This document shows, in pieces, positions 43,005-52,974 of a DNA stretch of 64,000 nt. This DNA is from Calditrichia bacterium. Its GTDB lineage: Bacteria; Calditrichota; Calditrichia; RBG-13-44-9; J075. The notes below the pieces were generated by a model that searched no databases, had not been told where the DNA came from, and saw nothing but the letters and a program-made list of their open reading frames with translations. The stretch is from the NCBI GenBank assembly GCA_028284445.1, contig JANQRS010000024.1, forward strand, positions 1 through 64,000. Reading direction: 5' to 3'. Position numbers and translations under genes: made by a program. Numbering within the stretch: position 1 is the first letter of the stretch; each line of letters begins with the position of its first letter.

Positions 43005-46000
43005 TTAAAACTCAAATCCGAGCTTGAAACCAACGCTGCGACTGGTAGAGTAAGACATGTCTTCTACGCCGCTAACGAATCGCGAGCCTTGAACCGCTAA
43101 TTGTTCGGGATCGAAGTGCGGAATGTCGCTAAAAGCAAAGAGATTGCGACCAACCAGCGACACCCGCAGACTGCGCCAGCTTCGCAGAAAGCCGCCAATG
43201 CTGGAATTATTGAAGGTGTAACCAACGGAGAACTCGCGCAATTTGAGATAGCTGGCATCGTAGACATTGTTTTCTTCATGATTACGATCATAGAATTGGC
43301 GATAGTAGCTCTCAGCTGAAATCGCAGTGGTATTCCGCTCCCAGACCGGGTTCTCGGCTGTTCCAACGTTTACCACGCCATCAGCAATAATGCCTTCTTC
43401 CGGGCGATTCTCCGTTTCAATCAGCTGCCCGCCGACAGCGGCCAGCGAAAGGGTTCGCGATACCAGCTCTCCGCCCTGACGCCAGTCAAACACAAACCCC
43501 CAGTCAAGGTTCTTATATTTAAAGCGGCTGTTAAAACCGAGCATAAAATCGGGATTGTAGTTGCCAAGCTTGATGAGATTATTGTCGGCAATGAAACGGC
43601 CGTTGCCATCGATGACAAAATCACCATTTTCATTTTTCAGATATCCGGTGCCATACATGTCACCAATGCGATCTCCTTCTTTCACCTGAAACCACACCGT
43701 TTGATTGACATTGTCGTACACCCGCGAATATGCCAGTGTTAGTGTTCCCGCGTCATCCGGCAGTGATTCAACAGTTGAAACATTGCGGCTAAAATTCAAT
43801 TGTGAACTCCATTGAAAGCCGGATTTGTTAACCTGCACCACATCGGCAATAATCTCAATACCCCTGGAGCGCACACCACCGCCATTTACAACTTGCTGGG
43901 TAAATCCGGATGAAATGGCAACCGGCAGAGCGATGATCTGATTCTCCGTCAAGGCATTGTAATAGGTGATGTCCAAACCAAGGCGGTCGGAGAAGAAGCG
44001 CAAATCGCCACCGATCTCGAAGGAAGCGGTTTGTTCCGGCAGCAGATCCTGGTTGGCGATGAAGTTTTGCGCGGTAAAGGTCGGTTGCGAATTGAAAGGC
44101 GTCTGTGCCACAAAAGCAATAGTGTTTTGATAGGGATCTGTATCGTTCCCTACTTCGGCCCAACTGGCGCGCAGCTTGGCGAAGGAAATCGGTGCCGGCA
44201 TACGCATCAGGTTCGAAAGGATGAAGCTTCCCGAAAAAGACGGATAAAAGAAGGAGGTATTGTCAGTCGATGTTGGAGTGGCCAGCGCACTCGACCAGTC
44301 ATTGCGGCCGGTGATATCCGCATAGAGATAGTCCTTATACCCCAACTTGGCAATACCGTAGAGGCTGTTGATGCGTTTTCGCGATTCAAATTCAAATACC
44401 TCCAGCGGTGAAGCAGCATTGGAGAGCTTGAAAACACCCGGCTGTGCTAGTGAGGTCGCCTGGGTTTGCACGGTGCTGGCCCGTTGATCCATACGGTTTC
44501 CGCCAAAGGATACATCAAAAGAAAAGTCCTTACGGCGATCGCGGTAATTTAGCAGAAAATCGGTATTATTTTCGCGAAAGAATACGTCGTGCTCCGCATA
44601 AGCGCCGTTGATAAAACGATTGGTGCTGAATGCCCGGCGAAATGCTCGAAGCTCGTCGGAATAATCCATCCCGGTTCGAAAATCGAGACGCAGCTTGGCA
44701 TTGATTTCGTAAGATGCCGAGAGATTGCCGAAGAGGCGATCGCGCCCAAAGGAATTGCGATTTTCCAGGAGAATAAAATAGGGATTATCAAAGAAGGTAT
44801 AGTTGAAGGAGAATTGCTGCCGGCCGTCCAGCCCAGGTTGCCAATAGTTCTTGAGATTATCAATATTCAGCGAGCGCGGTCCCCAGGCAACCAGTGAATA
44901 GTTGACGTTTTCCGAGCCATAGCCATTGGACGGGCGATTATCGCTTTGCGAATTCATGTAGTTAAAGCTCGAGGCAATCCGCAAACGGCTGGTTGGTTTG
45001 AACACCAGGTGTCCGGCCACGGTGCGGCGATCCAAATTTACCCCGGGAATGATCGATTCGCTCTGCAAATCGGTAAACGACAGGCGATAATTGCCCTTGT
45101 CGAAGCCGGAAGTCAAGGCAATGTTAGTGATGTTGGTGAAGCCGGTCTCATAAAAATTCGAGAGGTTATCCGGGTTGGAGGTCAAGGGTGTTGGGGTAAT
45201 CGGTAATCCACCGTGCACCGAAACATCTCCACCGCGCACCACCTCACCGCTTGTCAGTGTAACCGGACTGTCAAACTGGGGTATCAATATGCCTTCATCA
45301 AGGCGAGGCCCCCAACTATAGGTGATATTGTCATTCACTCCACCGCCAAGGCCGTCCACAAATTCAAACTGGCCGGAATTGCCCTGACCAAAGGTGTTTT
45401 GGAACTCCGGCAGCTGAAAGGCACTTTCCAGGAAGCTGGAGGAATTAATACTCAGCCCCAGGCCCTTGCTGTCAGAGCCGTCCTTGGTGGTAATGGCGAT
45501 AACCCCGTTAGATGCCCGCGCGCCATACAATGCCGCTGCACTGGGCCCTTTCAAAACCGACACACTGGCAATGTCATCGGAATTTACTTCCATCGCCCCG
45601 TTACCAAAATCGACTTCCTGGAATCCGGCCGCTGCGTCGTTGGTAAAATTAACAATAGAGTTGTTGTTGATCGGAATACCATCTACGACAAATAGCGGAT
45701 TATTGGTGGTAAAAGATGCTTCACCGCGGATGGTGATTTTCGAGGTTGATCCGATGCCTGTTGCGCCCTGGCTGATGGTCACGCCAGCGATTTTACCAGC
45801 GAGGTTGTCAACAAAATTCGCTGACTTCACCTCGGCAATGTCCGGGGCATCAAGGCTCTGCACGGTATAGCCAAGTTCTTTGCTGTTCCGCTCAAGGCCC
45901 AGGGCCGTCACCACCACATCATCCAATTCCAAAACCGTTGATGCCAATGCTACATCAACGGTGCTGCGATTACCAACGCTTTCGCGGCGAATTTCGTAGC

Positions 46001-46226
46001 CGAGATAGTTGAAGATGAGCACCGGCGCTTCACTGCTTAATGTAATTACATAACGGCCTTCAACGTCAGTTGTGGTTCCATTTTGCGTCCCTGCTTCAGT
46101 AATATTTACACCGGTCAGCGGTTCACCGGTGAGGGCATCCTTCACCAAACCACTAACGCTCACTTCCTGTGCAACAGCAAGCCCTGCTCCCAAACAAAGG
46201 AGGAGCAAAATAATGTATGTTTTCAC
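43005..46226 (-). CDS. SusC/RagA-family TonB-linked outer-membrane protein
   Basis: A 1073-residue TonB-dependent transporter. After the signal peptide (VKTYIILLLLCLGAGLAVAQ) come a carboxypeptidase-like regulatory domain (about 22-105: GLVKDALTGEPLTGVNI), a plug (about 115-235 with SVLKGPSAAALYGARASNGV, the SusC signature) and a large barrel ending FKLGFEF with the terminal Phe. It takes up the ligand captured by SusD, powered by TonB. A GTG start at 46226 is preferred because AGGAAAG precedes it and the signal peptide then starts cleanly; the open frame continues to 46283. First gene of the SusC-SusD-symporter operon. No hydrolase is linked, so the ligand is unclear. Confidence 0.94.
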   Translation of the reverse strand: MKTYIILLLLCLGAGLAVAQEVSVSGLVKDALTGEPLTGVNITEAGTQNGTTTDVEGRYVITLSSEAPVLIFNYLGYEIRRESVGNRSTVDVALASTVLELDDVVVTALGLERNSKELGYTVQSLDAPDIAEVKSANFVDNLAGKIAGVTISQGATGIGSTSKITIRGEASFTTNNPLFVVDGIPINNNSIVNFTNDAAAGFQEVDFGNGAMEVNSDDIASVSVLKGPSAAALYGARASNGVIAITTKDGSDSKGLGLSINSSSFLESAFQLPEFQNTFGQGNSGQFEFVDGLGGGVNDNITYSWGPRLDEGILIPQFDSPVTLTSGEVVRGGDVSVHGGLPITPTPLTSNPDNLSNFYETGFTNITNIALTSGFDKGNYRLSFTDLQSESIIPGVNLDRRTVAGHLVFKPTSRLRIASSFNYMNSQSDNRPSNGYGSENVNYSLVAWGPRSLNIDNLKNYWQPGLDGRQQFSFNYTFFDNPYFILLENRNSFGRDRLFGNLSASYEINAKLRLDFRTGMDYSDELRAFRRAFSTNRFINGAYAEHDVFFRENNTDFLLNYRDRRKDFSFDVSFGGNRMDQRASTVQTQATSLAQPGVFKLSNAASPLEVFEFESRKRINSLYGIAKLGYKDYLYADITGRNDWSSALATPTSTDNTSFFYPSFSGSFILSNLMRMPAPISFAKLRASWAEVGNDTDPYQNTIAFVAQTPFNSQPTFTAQNFIANQDLLPEQTASFEIGGDLRFFSDRLGLDITYYNALTENQIIALPVAISSGFTQQVVNGGGVRSRGIEIIADVVQVNKSGFQWSSQLNFSRNVSTVESLPDDAGTLTLAYSRVYDNVNQTVWFQVKEGDRIGDMYGTGYLKNENGDFVIDGNGRFIADNNLIKLGNYNPDFMLGFNSRFKYKNLDWGFVFDWRQGGELVSRTLSLAAVGGQLIETENRPEEGIIADGVVNVGTAENPVWERNTTAISAESYYRQFYDRNHEENNVYDASYLKLREFSVGYTFNNSSIGGFLRSWRSLRVSLVGRNLFAFSDIPHFDPEQLAVQGSRFVSGVEDMSYSTSRSVGFKLGFEF

Positions 46227-46269
46227 GGTTCTTTCCTGTTGTTTTATCCTATCAAGCTGCAAGGTCCGC

Positions 46270-46298
46270 ACATCCCCCTGCATCCCCCTTCGAAGGGG
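46270..46298. repeat. Left part of dispersed palindrome, copy 4, split by the IS
   Basis: ACATCCCCCTGCATCCCCC followed by TTCGAAGGGG ends exactly where the insertion sequence begins. The matching part resumes at 47486 (to 47512). Removing the IS and one target duplication restores a 44-bp palindrome like the other copies. Confidence 0.88.
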
Positions 46299-47485
46299 CA
46301 GGGGTGTTAAGTTCTAAGGAATTTGAGTAAGATATCCACTTTGTTAGTGAAATATGTTGTTGCTGTTTTGATAGACTGATGGCCGTTTACCCGATATAGA
46401 TTTATGGCCATTGTTTGTAGTAGCGACAAGTTTTGAGCCGGGTTTTGTGACTTGATGAGTGACTTATCCTCATTAAAGTTGACGTCTTTGACCCAATGTA
46501 ATCTGTTCTCAATGTGCCAGTGTTTGCGGATAATGTCCGCGAATTGCCTGGCAGTAAATGTTCGGCTGCTAATATAGCAACCATCGTTGTCGTAAGTTGC
46601 TTTGGCCCTGATACCGTGTCTTCTGATAAAGATGACGCTCTTGATGCTATGCCACTCCCGATCAATTGATGTGGGTTGGCCATATACAGATACATTGCGA
46701 CACTCAAAACGCCCGCGATTATTTTCTTGAAAGCAGGCAGTATCTAATGGCATACAATGATCAAGCATGTCATAAATGCGTCTGTGAAGGCGCCCTTGGT
46801 TCTTCTTAATCTTGATGAGATAATGGTTGCCACTTTCGATTATGAGCTGGACTGTTTTTTTTGACAATGAAGGGCATCCAAAGTAAATGTAACATCCTGT
46901 AATTGAAGCACTTCAGTAAGTGTCTTGATCAACTCACGGCTGACGGTGATTTCACTATCGCCCTTGTTTTGATAGGATCTGAGCGCAACGACCGCGCCAT
47001 TTTGCTGTGCATATGCGCTTACAAAGCACACAAAATCCTGGGCGGCATTATCATACTCTGTCACGGTTGAGCGAAGCGCTTTTGCATCAATCGCAATCGT
47101 ATCAAGCGACGCAAAATGATCACAATCAGTTACCCAATTACGAAAGGCGGTATTCAAAGCATCGAAATCCAGATTCATCATGACTGTCCGGATGGTAACA
47201 TGCGAAGGCATTGCATCGCGTTCCAATTTCAAATGCTCTATCAGCGCATCCTTATTACCTCTCATAAAACGGGCCATCTCCCGATAGCCATAGCTTCGAC
47301 TCATGATGGACATAATCATCATTACCAACAACACCGGTAACGGATATCTCATACCTTGGCCCCTGCGAAAGTCAGGAACCGTCGCAAGGTGATCATAAAG
47401 TGTTCTTGATGAACCGGATTCACTATTCATTCAAGCCTCCTTTCATCAAGAAGATAACAATAAATTGCAGAACTTAACACCCCTG
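46299..47485 (-). mobile_element. ISAs1-family insertion sequence
   Basis: A 1187-bp element with 16-bp perfect terminal inverted repeats CAGGGGTGTTAAGTTC / GAACTTAACACCCCTG. It is flanked by CCTTCGAAGGGG on both sides (46287-46298 and 47486-47497), a likely 12-bp target duplication; because the target is itself a palindrome, the true duplication may be shorter. It contains one transposase gene on the minus strand, broken into two overlapping frames. Insertion is in the intergenic region upstream of susC and beyond the DUF2064 gene, so no gene is disrupted. Confidence 0.92.
46307..47430 (-). CDS. ISAs1 transposase in two frames, -1 shift at A8
   Basis: The first frame (47430-46840) gives 196 residues with the ISAs1 N-terminal region (LYDHLATVPDFRRGQGMRYP) and the first catalytic Asp in TIAIDAKALR, and ends shortly after TLDALHCQKK. 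The second frame (from about 46867 to 46307) continues TVQLIIESGNHYLIKIKKNQ to the WHIENRLHWVKDV segment with the catalytic Glu. The join lies on a run of eight A residues (46855-46862), where a -1 slip gives the continuous family sequence DALHCQKKTVQLI. This may be programmed frameshifting on A-AAA-AAA or a plain indel; ISAs1 elements normally use a single frame, so an inactivating mutation is the simpler reading. Confidence 0.85.
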
Positions 47486-47586
47486 CCTTCGAAGGGGGAT
47501 AAAGGGGGATGTACCTGCGTACAGCGCAAGCATCACCGGGTCGAACAAGAATTTGACGGGTTCAAGTTTAAAGATGATTCGACATG

Positions 47587-48360
47587 TCAGGAAAAAATGG
47601 GTGGAGGGAGTTGCCGAAGGGTTCTTTCGATATGTCGTTTACTTAGAAAAGGTTGTTGAAAAATTGTATATCGATGTTGAAAGCGATTCAGTATGGAAAA
47701 GAGGATTTTGGCAAGCGGGGAGGTAGAGTCCAGCGCGGCTTGAATCCAACGCCTTAATTCATCTCCGGAGTCAATATCATCTCGACATGGTAGAGCATGA
47801 ACACCGCTAGCAAGGGTTGATGCATTCTTGCAAATCTGTTCATACACCGAGCGAGAACACCACTCAACGCCCTCAAAGATCTCAGCTGAATAATTGCGCA
47901 TGCCCAGCAAATAAAAACCGCCGTCCGTCGCCGGGCCAATTGTAATATCATTATCCTTCAGACCAAGAAATGCTTCTGCAAAAATATCGCTGGTGAGATC
48001 GAGGCAATCATTGCCAATGACGGCGATATTCTCATAGCCAAGCTTGCGCGTTTCGTTCAGGGCGTGAGTCAACTTAGCGGCAAAATGATCGCCACTATGT
48101 GCTACAAAAGAATAATTGACCGGTTTTTCTAAATGAGCGAAGACATAATCGAGATTGGGCAGATCTTCTATTTCGGAGGCGACGACAAAATCAAAGTCGA
48201 CAGATTGATGTGCACCCAGTGCCTGAGCAACGATATGCCCAAGGCTGAGCCGATACATGCGCTGACCACGCTGCAAATCCGGATAGAGATTTTTGCGGCG
48301 CGCTTCTTTCGCCGGATGGCTGGTGAAGAGCAGCAATGCATTTTGAGATCGGTGACTCAT
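47587..48360 (-). CDS. DUF2064/TIGR04282-type glycosyltransferase-like protein
   Basis: A 257-residue cytoplasmic protein with a GT-A-like fold. Family motifs are IAVIGNDCLDLTSDIFAEAF near 113-132 and ITIGPATDGGFYLLGM near 140-155, and the N-terminus opens with the usual LLLFTSHPAKEARRKN. Members of DUF2064 (TIGR04282) are implicated in arsenosugar or other glycosyl transfer and are related to molybdenum-cofactor nucleotidyltransferases. The C-terminal 50 residues are basic and lack the family pattern. No partner genes (such as an arsM-type methyltransferase) are adjacent; the IS lies just downstream. Confidence 0.85.
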   Translation of the reverse strand: MSHRSQNALLLFTSHPAKEARRKNLYPDLQRGQRMYRLSLGHIVAQALGAHQSVDFDFVVASEIEDLPNLDYVFAHLEKPVNYSFVAHSGDHFAAKLTHALNETRKLGYENIAVIGNDCLDLTSDIFAEAFLGLKDNDITIGPATDGGFYLLGMRNYSAEIFEGVEWCSRSVYEQICKNASTLASGVHALPCRDDIDSGDELRRWIQAALDSTSPLAKILFSILNRFQHRYTIFQQPFLSKRHIERTLRQLPPPIFS

Positions 48361-48416
48361 GCGGTGTTGTTAATCCCGAAATTTAACGAACGTCGTTTTA
48401 CGATTTTTCAGGCTTC

Positions 48417-48459
48417 ATCCCCCCTCTATTTCCCCCCTGGGGGAGATAGAGGGGGGAAT
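48417..48459. repeat. G/C-run palindrome, distant relative of the 43-bp family
   Basis: ATCCCCCCTCTATTTCCCCCC pairs with GGGGGAGATAGAGGGGGGAAT around a CTGG centre, total 43 bp. Length and overall plan match the TTCGAA family, but the centre differs. It is the only structured feature I see in the 48361-48849 gap; the remainder shows no gene, and a weak TTGACC/TTACAA pair (48716 and 48739) is not convincing as a promoter for the sensor gene. Confidence 0.82.
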
Positions 48460-48849
48460 TCGACAATGAAACGAAACTTGACGAGAGTTACTATTAAAGC
48501 ATCTCGGAGCAATTCCCTGCCACAAATCTGCCTTATGATGGTAACACTTGTTTCAAAAACGCCCTAGCAAATTATTAATTTCGGGAAATCAAAAAGTAAT
48601 GGAGATGACAGAACATGAAAAGCGGGAAGCGAGTAGCAATTTCGGGCTTCCACATTAAATTGAACAATTGAGTATTTAGGTATGTCGAACTCCGGATACT
48701 TATGTGAGAAAAAGTTGACCTTTTCTTTAGGATCGTGTTACAAATAGCGCCCCCTGCCTGCTTTAATTACCACCACAACTGTTCATACTTTGGTGCGAGT
48801 GGAGAACCAATGAACCTCAAGGACTCACTAGACTACGGCAGGTGGAATC

Positions 48850-51800
48850 ATGAATTCCCTTATCCACTATCTACACCGGACGCGACCCATTCCTGTTTCA
48901 TTCCCCATTTTTTTACTCATTTTGCTCTTTGTTCCAGGCTTTCCCGATTCCCGGGACGTCACGAACGGCTACCCCTTGGCCAAGAATTACACACCTCCCT
49001 CGCTTAGTGCGATAAGCAGCCACAGCGCGGTCATTCAGGACCGGCGCGGATTCATTTATGTCACTACCGAAGCAGGGCTCATGGAATTCGACGGGCTTTC
49101 CTGGCGCCTGGTGACAATTGCAAACCTATCCCCAACCGCCCTGGCAATAACTGATGATGGCCGCATATATGTAGGCGCCCGATCAGAATTCGGATACCTT
49201 ACCCATAATGCATCAGGACAAATGCATTACAAATCACTTATCGCTGAGCTACAGGAAGCCAATCCCGATTTCGACCCAATCGGTGAAGTATTCTCACTTT
49301 ATGCCAATGGCCAGGATGTCTATATACACATGATTAACAGGCTCTACAAGGTTAGCGGCAAGAAGATTCAAACCTGGATGCCGGGAGGATCATTAAGCGC
49401 CTCATTTCAAGTAGAGGACGATTTATATTTCGCCAGCGATCGCCACGGGTTAATGAAGCTGAAGAATGATGCACTTCAACAAATCCCCGGCGCGCGAGCC
49501 TTCCTTAAACTTGGAAAATTTTTTATCCTGCCTGACAAGGCCCACCAGGCTGATAGCACAAACCAGCGTTTAGTGGTGCTTTCTGACGAGGGCATATATC
49601 GATATGACGCCGGGGAATTAATTCGCCTGGAAAGGGCTTTTGCCCATTCGCTGAATGATGACGAAATCAGTACCGCTATTTCTCTCCCAGATAAAGGCAT
49701 CGCTATTGGTACCGTCTCGGGCGCTATTCTTATACTCGACAAGCAAAATCATCTGATTCATACACTGAATGTATCATCCGGCCTTCCGGATAGCCGCATC
49801 CAAAAACTTCATATCGATCCCAATAATGGCTTGTGGATCTTTTCCAAGAACGAAGTGATGCGAACCGAAATCCTATCTCCCTATATGATGTATGGGCAGG
49901 AGCACGGATTGGACGCTGATATTATTTCAATTACCAGATTCGACGGCAAATTATATGCAGCGACAAATGAAGCGCTTTATGAGATTTCCGGACCACGCGT
50001 TGAGGCAATTGAAGGGCCATACTCATGCTTTCAAATGCGAGTATGCGATGGCAAGCTATACGTCACCTCAAGCACCGGCCTGTTCGAAATAAGAAAGGGC
50101 CGGGCAATTCCACTGCTGCCTCGCTTTACCTCATCCTGGATCCACGCAGTATATAATCCCGGCCAGGTATATGTCGGATTCTACGACAGCATCGTAAAAA
50201 CCACCTCTAAGGAAATGCGAAATATTCTACAAAAGCATCCACAAAGCGTGGGAAGTGCCATTTCAACTATGCTGGAAGGTCCGGACGGCAGCATCTGGAT
50301 TTGCACGACCAGCGGCTACGTTCTGCGAATGGACGCCACTGAAACGATTCACCGCTATTCAAGAGAGCACGGCTTACCGGGTGGCGAATTAACTGCAAAA
50401 ATTGTCGCCGGGTTTTTGACATTCGAAACCCGGGATGGCCTCTACAGCTTTGATGAAGAATCCCAGCGCTTTGAGAAGGACAGAATCGTCGGTGCCCGCC
50501 TTGGCTATACGGCCGGCCCGATTTACCGCACAATTCCGGACAGCGCCGGCCATATTTGGGCGGAAGTAGACGGTACCATTGGCCGGGAATGGCGTGTAGC
50601 GAGAAAGCAGGCCGACGGCAGCTATATATGGAAGCAGACGCCGCTTCATCGCTTCAACGATCTTGCTATTACGGCAGTCTATCAAGATAGCGACAACGTT
50701 CTTTGGTTTGGCGTGGCGGGGAAGAAATTGATTCGCTATGCCAGCGACCTGCCGCTTCCCCCGATTGCGAAATCACCGCCGGCTATCCGCCGAGTGTTGG
50801 TCAACCAGGATTCCTTAATCTACGGTGGAACCTGGTCCGGTCGCATGGTACCGTCCGGGCTGGATTACACGAACAATTCCATTCGACTTGATTTTGCAGT
50901 TCCCTACTACGATCAGTATACCTCGCCGTATTTACAGTGGAAGCTCGACGGCTACGATGATCGCTGGACATCCTGGCGACAGGAAAATCATGTTACCTAT
51001 ACAAATCTGCAGGAAGGCAGCTATCTATTCAGGGTTCGGACACGCCATGCTGATGGTCAGGTGAGCCCAGAGAGCATGTTCGCTTTTAATATATCCCCAC
51101 CCTGGTATCGAATTTGGTGGATGTATCTGCTCTATATTCTTGGCACAGTCCTTCTGATTTACGGCATCGTCAAATGGCGTTCTCGTCGCCTGGAGCAGGA
51201 CAAACTGGCTTTGGAGCGCACAGTTGCAGCCAGAACAGCAGAAGTCGCTGCTCAAAACAAGCAGTTACAGATCCAGGCTGAGCGGCTTCAGGAAATGGAT
51301 CAGATTAAGTCACGCTTTTTTGCGAATATTTCACATGATTTACGCACCCCACTCACCTTGATTCTCGGTCCGCTGGAAACGATGCTCGAAAAAAAGCGAC
51401 AATCTGAAGACAGCATCCTGCTCAATATGATATTCCGAAATGCCAATCGCCTGATACTCCTAATTAATGAGCTATTGGAATTATCGCGGATTGAGAACAG
51501 AATGGTCCAATTGCGGGCCGTTCCTTTGGACCTGGTATCGTTCCTGGACGATATTATCCATTCTTTTGGCCCGCTGATCAAAAGTCAGGGAGTAACGCTA
51601 ACCTTTAATTCTCATGTGGATGAGTTGATCTGTCATTATGACCGCAATAAAATGGACAAAATCATCTGCAACCTGCTATCTAATGCTTTTAAGTTCACGC
51701 CTCAGGGCGGTGTCATTGAGGTCGAACTTTCCCAGGCCGCTGCTGCTCAACCGATGAGTAAATTCCCGGGGAATCGGCCAGCAGTAGATATGGCGGTCAT

Positions 51801-52968
51801 CCGAGTCAAAGACAGTGGCAATGGTATTCCCGCCAGCGACATTCCCTATATTTTCGATCGCTTTTACCAGGTAACCCATGAAGCCAAAGGTGCGGATCGC
51901 TATAAGCAGCATCAAAGTACCGGTACAGGCATCGGCCTGGCCCTGGTTAAGGAACTGGTTCAACTGCATCATGGAAGAATTGATGTTGAAAGCACTATTG
52001 GCGAGGGCACCGTTTTCAGTCTGCAAATTCCCGTAAACAGATGGCAGGCAGCTAAAACAAAACATGCGAAAGCCCCGAACAGCAAAGATACGCGGCCAGA
52101 CAATAACACCCGGCGTCTCGTTGTGAATTCCCTTGCAACGGCACAGACTGTCACTCCTGCACCTGCTGGAGGTCCAGAACCGGAGCAAATAGATGGAACG
52201 AGCTCAGGAGCCAAAGTAGTCGTCGTGGAAGACAACCCGGACGTACGCCGGTTTATTCGACAGCAGATCGGTTCAAAATACGAAATTAGTGAAGCAGCAA
52301 ACGGTAGCGAAGGCCTAAAGTTGATTCGGAAGCTCATACCGGATTTGGTTATCAGCGATGTGATGATGCCGCAGATGGATGGTTATCAGCTCTGCTCCGA
52401 ATTGAAGAGCGATATGAACACAAGTCACATACCGGTTATTTTATTGACTGCCAAAGCCTCTCAGAAGAGTAAAATTGAAGGTCTGGGAACCGGAGCAGAA
52501 GCCTATCTAACCAAGCCCTTTAGCACGACAGAATTGATGCTTCAGATTCGCAACTTGATTGCTGCCAGAAAGCAGCTACAGGAAAAATTGAGGCGCGATC
52601 TCCTGATTGAGCCTTCCAAAATAGATATGCCCTCGATGGACCAACAGTTCCTGACAAGGTCCCGGGAAATTATCGAGGAATATATTTCAGACCCGGATTT
52701 CAAGGTAAATCAACTGTACCGGGCGATGGGAATGAGCCGTTCTACGTACCATCGCAAGATTCAGGCGCTAACCGGGCTCTCCCCGAATGAGTTCATACGA
52801 TCGGTGCGTTTGAAGAGAGCGGCACAATTACTTACGCAAAAAAGCGGTAATATTACCGACATCGCCTTCGAAGTTGGGTTTAATAATTCTGCCTATTTTA
52901 CCAAATGTTTTAAGAATCAGTTTGGACATCCCCCTTCAGCATATGCCGCCAAGGCTATTGGCGTTTAA
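48850..52968 (+). CDS. Hybrid two-component system sensor/AraC-type regulator
   Basis: A 1372-residue one-protein signalling system. The order is signal segment (about 15-32), two seven-bladed reg_prop propellers in the periplasm (about 50-650), Y_Y_Y domain (about 670-755), membrane helix (about 760-780), coiled coil, histidine kinase (His in FFANISHDLRTPLTL near 830; N box NLLSNAFKFTPQGG; G boxes DSGNGIP and GTGIGLALVKEL), receiver (phospho-Asp in ISDVMMPQMDG, Lys in LTKPFS) and AraC-type double helix-turn-helix (about 1265-1368). Such HTCS proteins sense oligosaccharides and activate Sus-type loci. AGGTGG precedes the ATG. It is 2.6 kb from susC but points away; the adenylation-domain operon downstream is another possible target. 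Confidence 0.95.
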   Translation: MNSLIHYLHRTRPIPVSFPIFLLILLFVPGFPDSRDVTNGYPLAKNYTPPSLSAISSHSAVIQDRRGFIYVTTEAGLMEFDGLSWRLVTIANLSPTALAITDDGRIYVGARSEFGYLTHNASGQMHYKSLIAELQEANPDFDPIGEVFSLYANGQDVYIHMINRLYKVSGKKIQTWMPGGSLSASFQVEDDLYFASDRHGLMKLKNDALQQIPGARAFLKLGKFFILPDKAHQADSTNQRLVVLSDEGIYRYDAGELIRLERAFAHSLNDDEISTAISLPDKGIAIGTVSGAILILDKQNHLIHTLNVSSGLPDSRIQKLHIDPNNGLWIFSKNEVMRTEILSPYMMYGQEHGLDADIISITRFDGKLYAATNEALYEISGPRVEAIEGPYSCFQMRVCDGKLYVTSSTGLFEIRKGRAIPLLPRFTSSWIHAVYNPGQVYVGFYDSIVKTTSKEMRNILQKHPQSVGSAISTMLEGPDGSIWICTTSGYVLRMDATETIHRYSREHGLPGGELTAKIVAGFLTFETRDGLYSFDEESQRFEKDRIVGARLGYTAGPIYRTIPDSAGHIWAEVDGTIGREWRVARKQADGSYIWKQTPLHRFNDLAITAVYQDSDNVLWFGVAGKKLIRYASDLPLPPIAKSPPAIRRVLVNQDSLIYGGTWSGRMVPSGLDYTNNSIRLDFAVPYYDQYTSPYLQWKLDGYDDRWTSWRQENHVTYTNLQEGSYLFRVRTRHADGQVSPESMFAFNISPPWYRIWWMYLLYILGTVLLIYGIVKWRSRRLEQDKLALERTVAARTAEVAAQNKQLQIQAERLQEMDQIKSRFFANISHDLRTPLTLILGPLETMLEKKRQSEDSILLNMIFRNANRLILLINELLELSRIENRMVQLRAVPLDLVSFLDDIIHSFGPLIKSQGVTLTFNSHVDELICHYDRNKMDKIICNLLSNAFKFTPQGGVIEVELSQAAAAQPMSKFPGNRPAVDMAVIRVKDSGNGIPASDIPYIFDRFYQVTHEAKGADRYKQHQSTGTGIGLALVKELVQLHHGRIDVESTIGEGTVFSLQIPVNRWQAAKTKHAKAPNSKDTRPDNNTRRLVVNSLATAQTVTPAPAGGPEPEQIDGTSSGAKVVVVEDNPDVRRFIRQQIGSKYEISEAANGSEGLKLIRKLIPDLVISDVMMPQMDGYQLCSELKSDMNTSHIPVILLTAKASQKSKIEGLGTGAEAYLTKPFSTTELMLQIRNLIAARKQLQEKLRRDLLIEPSKIDMPSMDQQFLTRSREIIEEYISDPDFKVNQLYRAMGMSRSTYHRKIQALTGLSPNEFIRSVRLKRAAQLLTQKSGNITDIAFEVGFNNSAYFTKCFKNQFGHPPSAYAAKAIGV

Positions 52969-52974
52969 AGATTC

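Noticed and set aside
46307..47430. Phage-type integrase or a defence island around the IS
   Set aside because: The sequence is a plain ISAs1 transposase. The flanks are ordinary metabolic genes and no restriction, CBASS, retron or toxin-antitoxin gene was seen.
48716..48745. Promoter of the hybrid sensor (TTGACC/TTACAA)
   Set aside because: The -10 match is only three of six and nothing else supports it.
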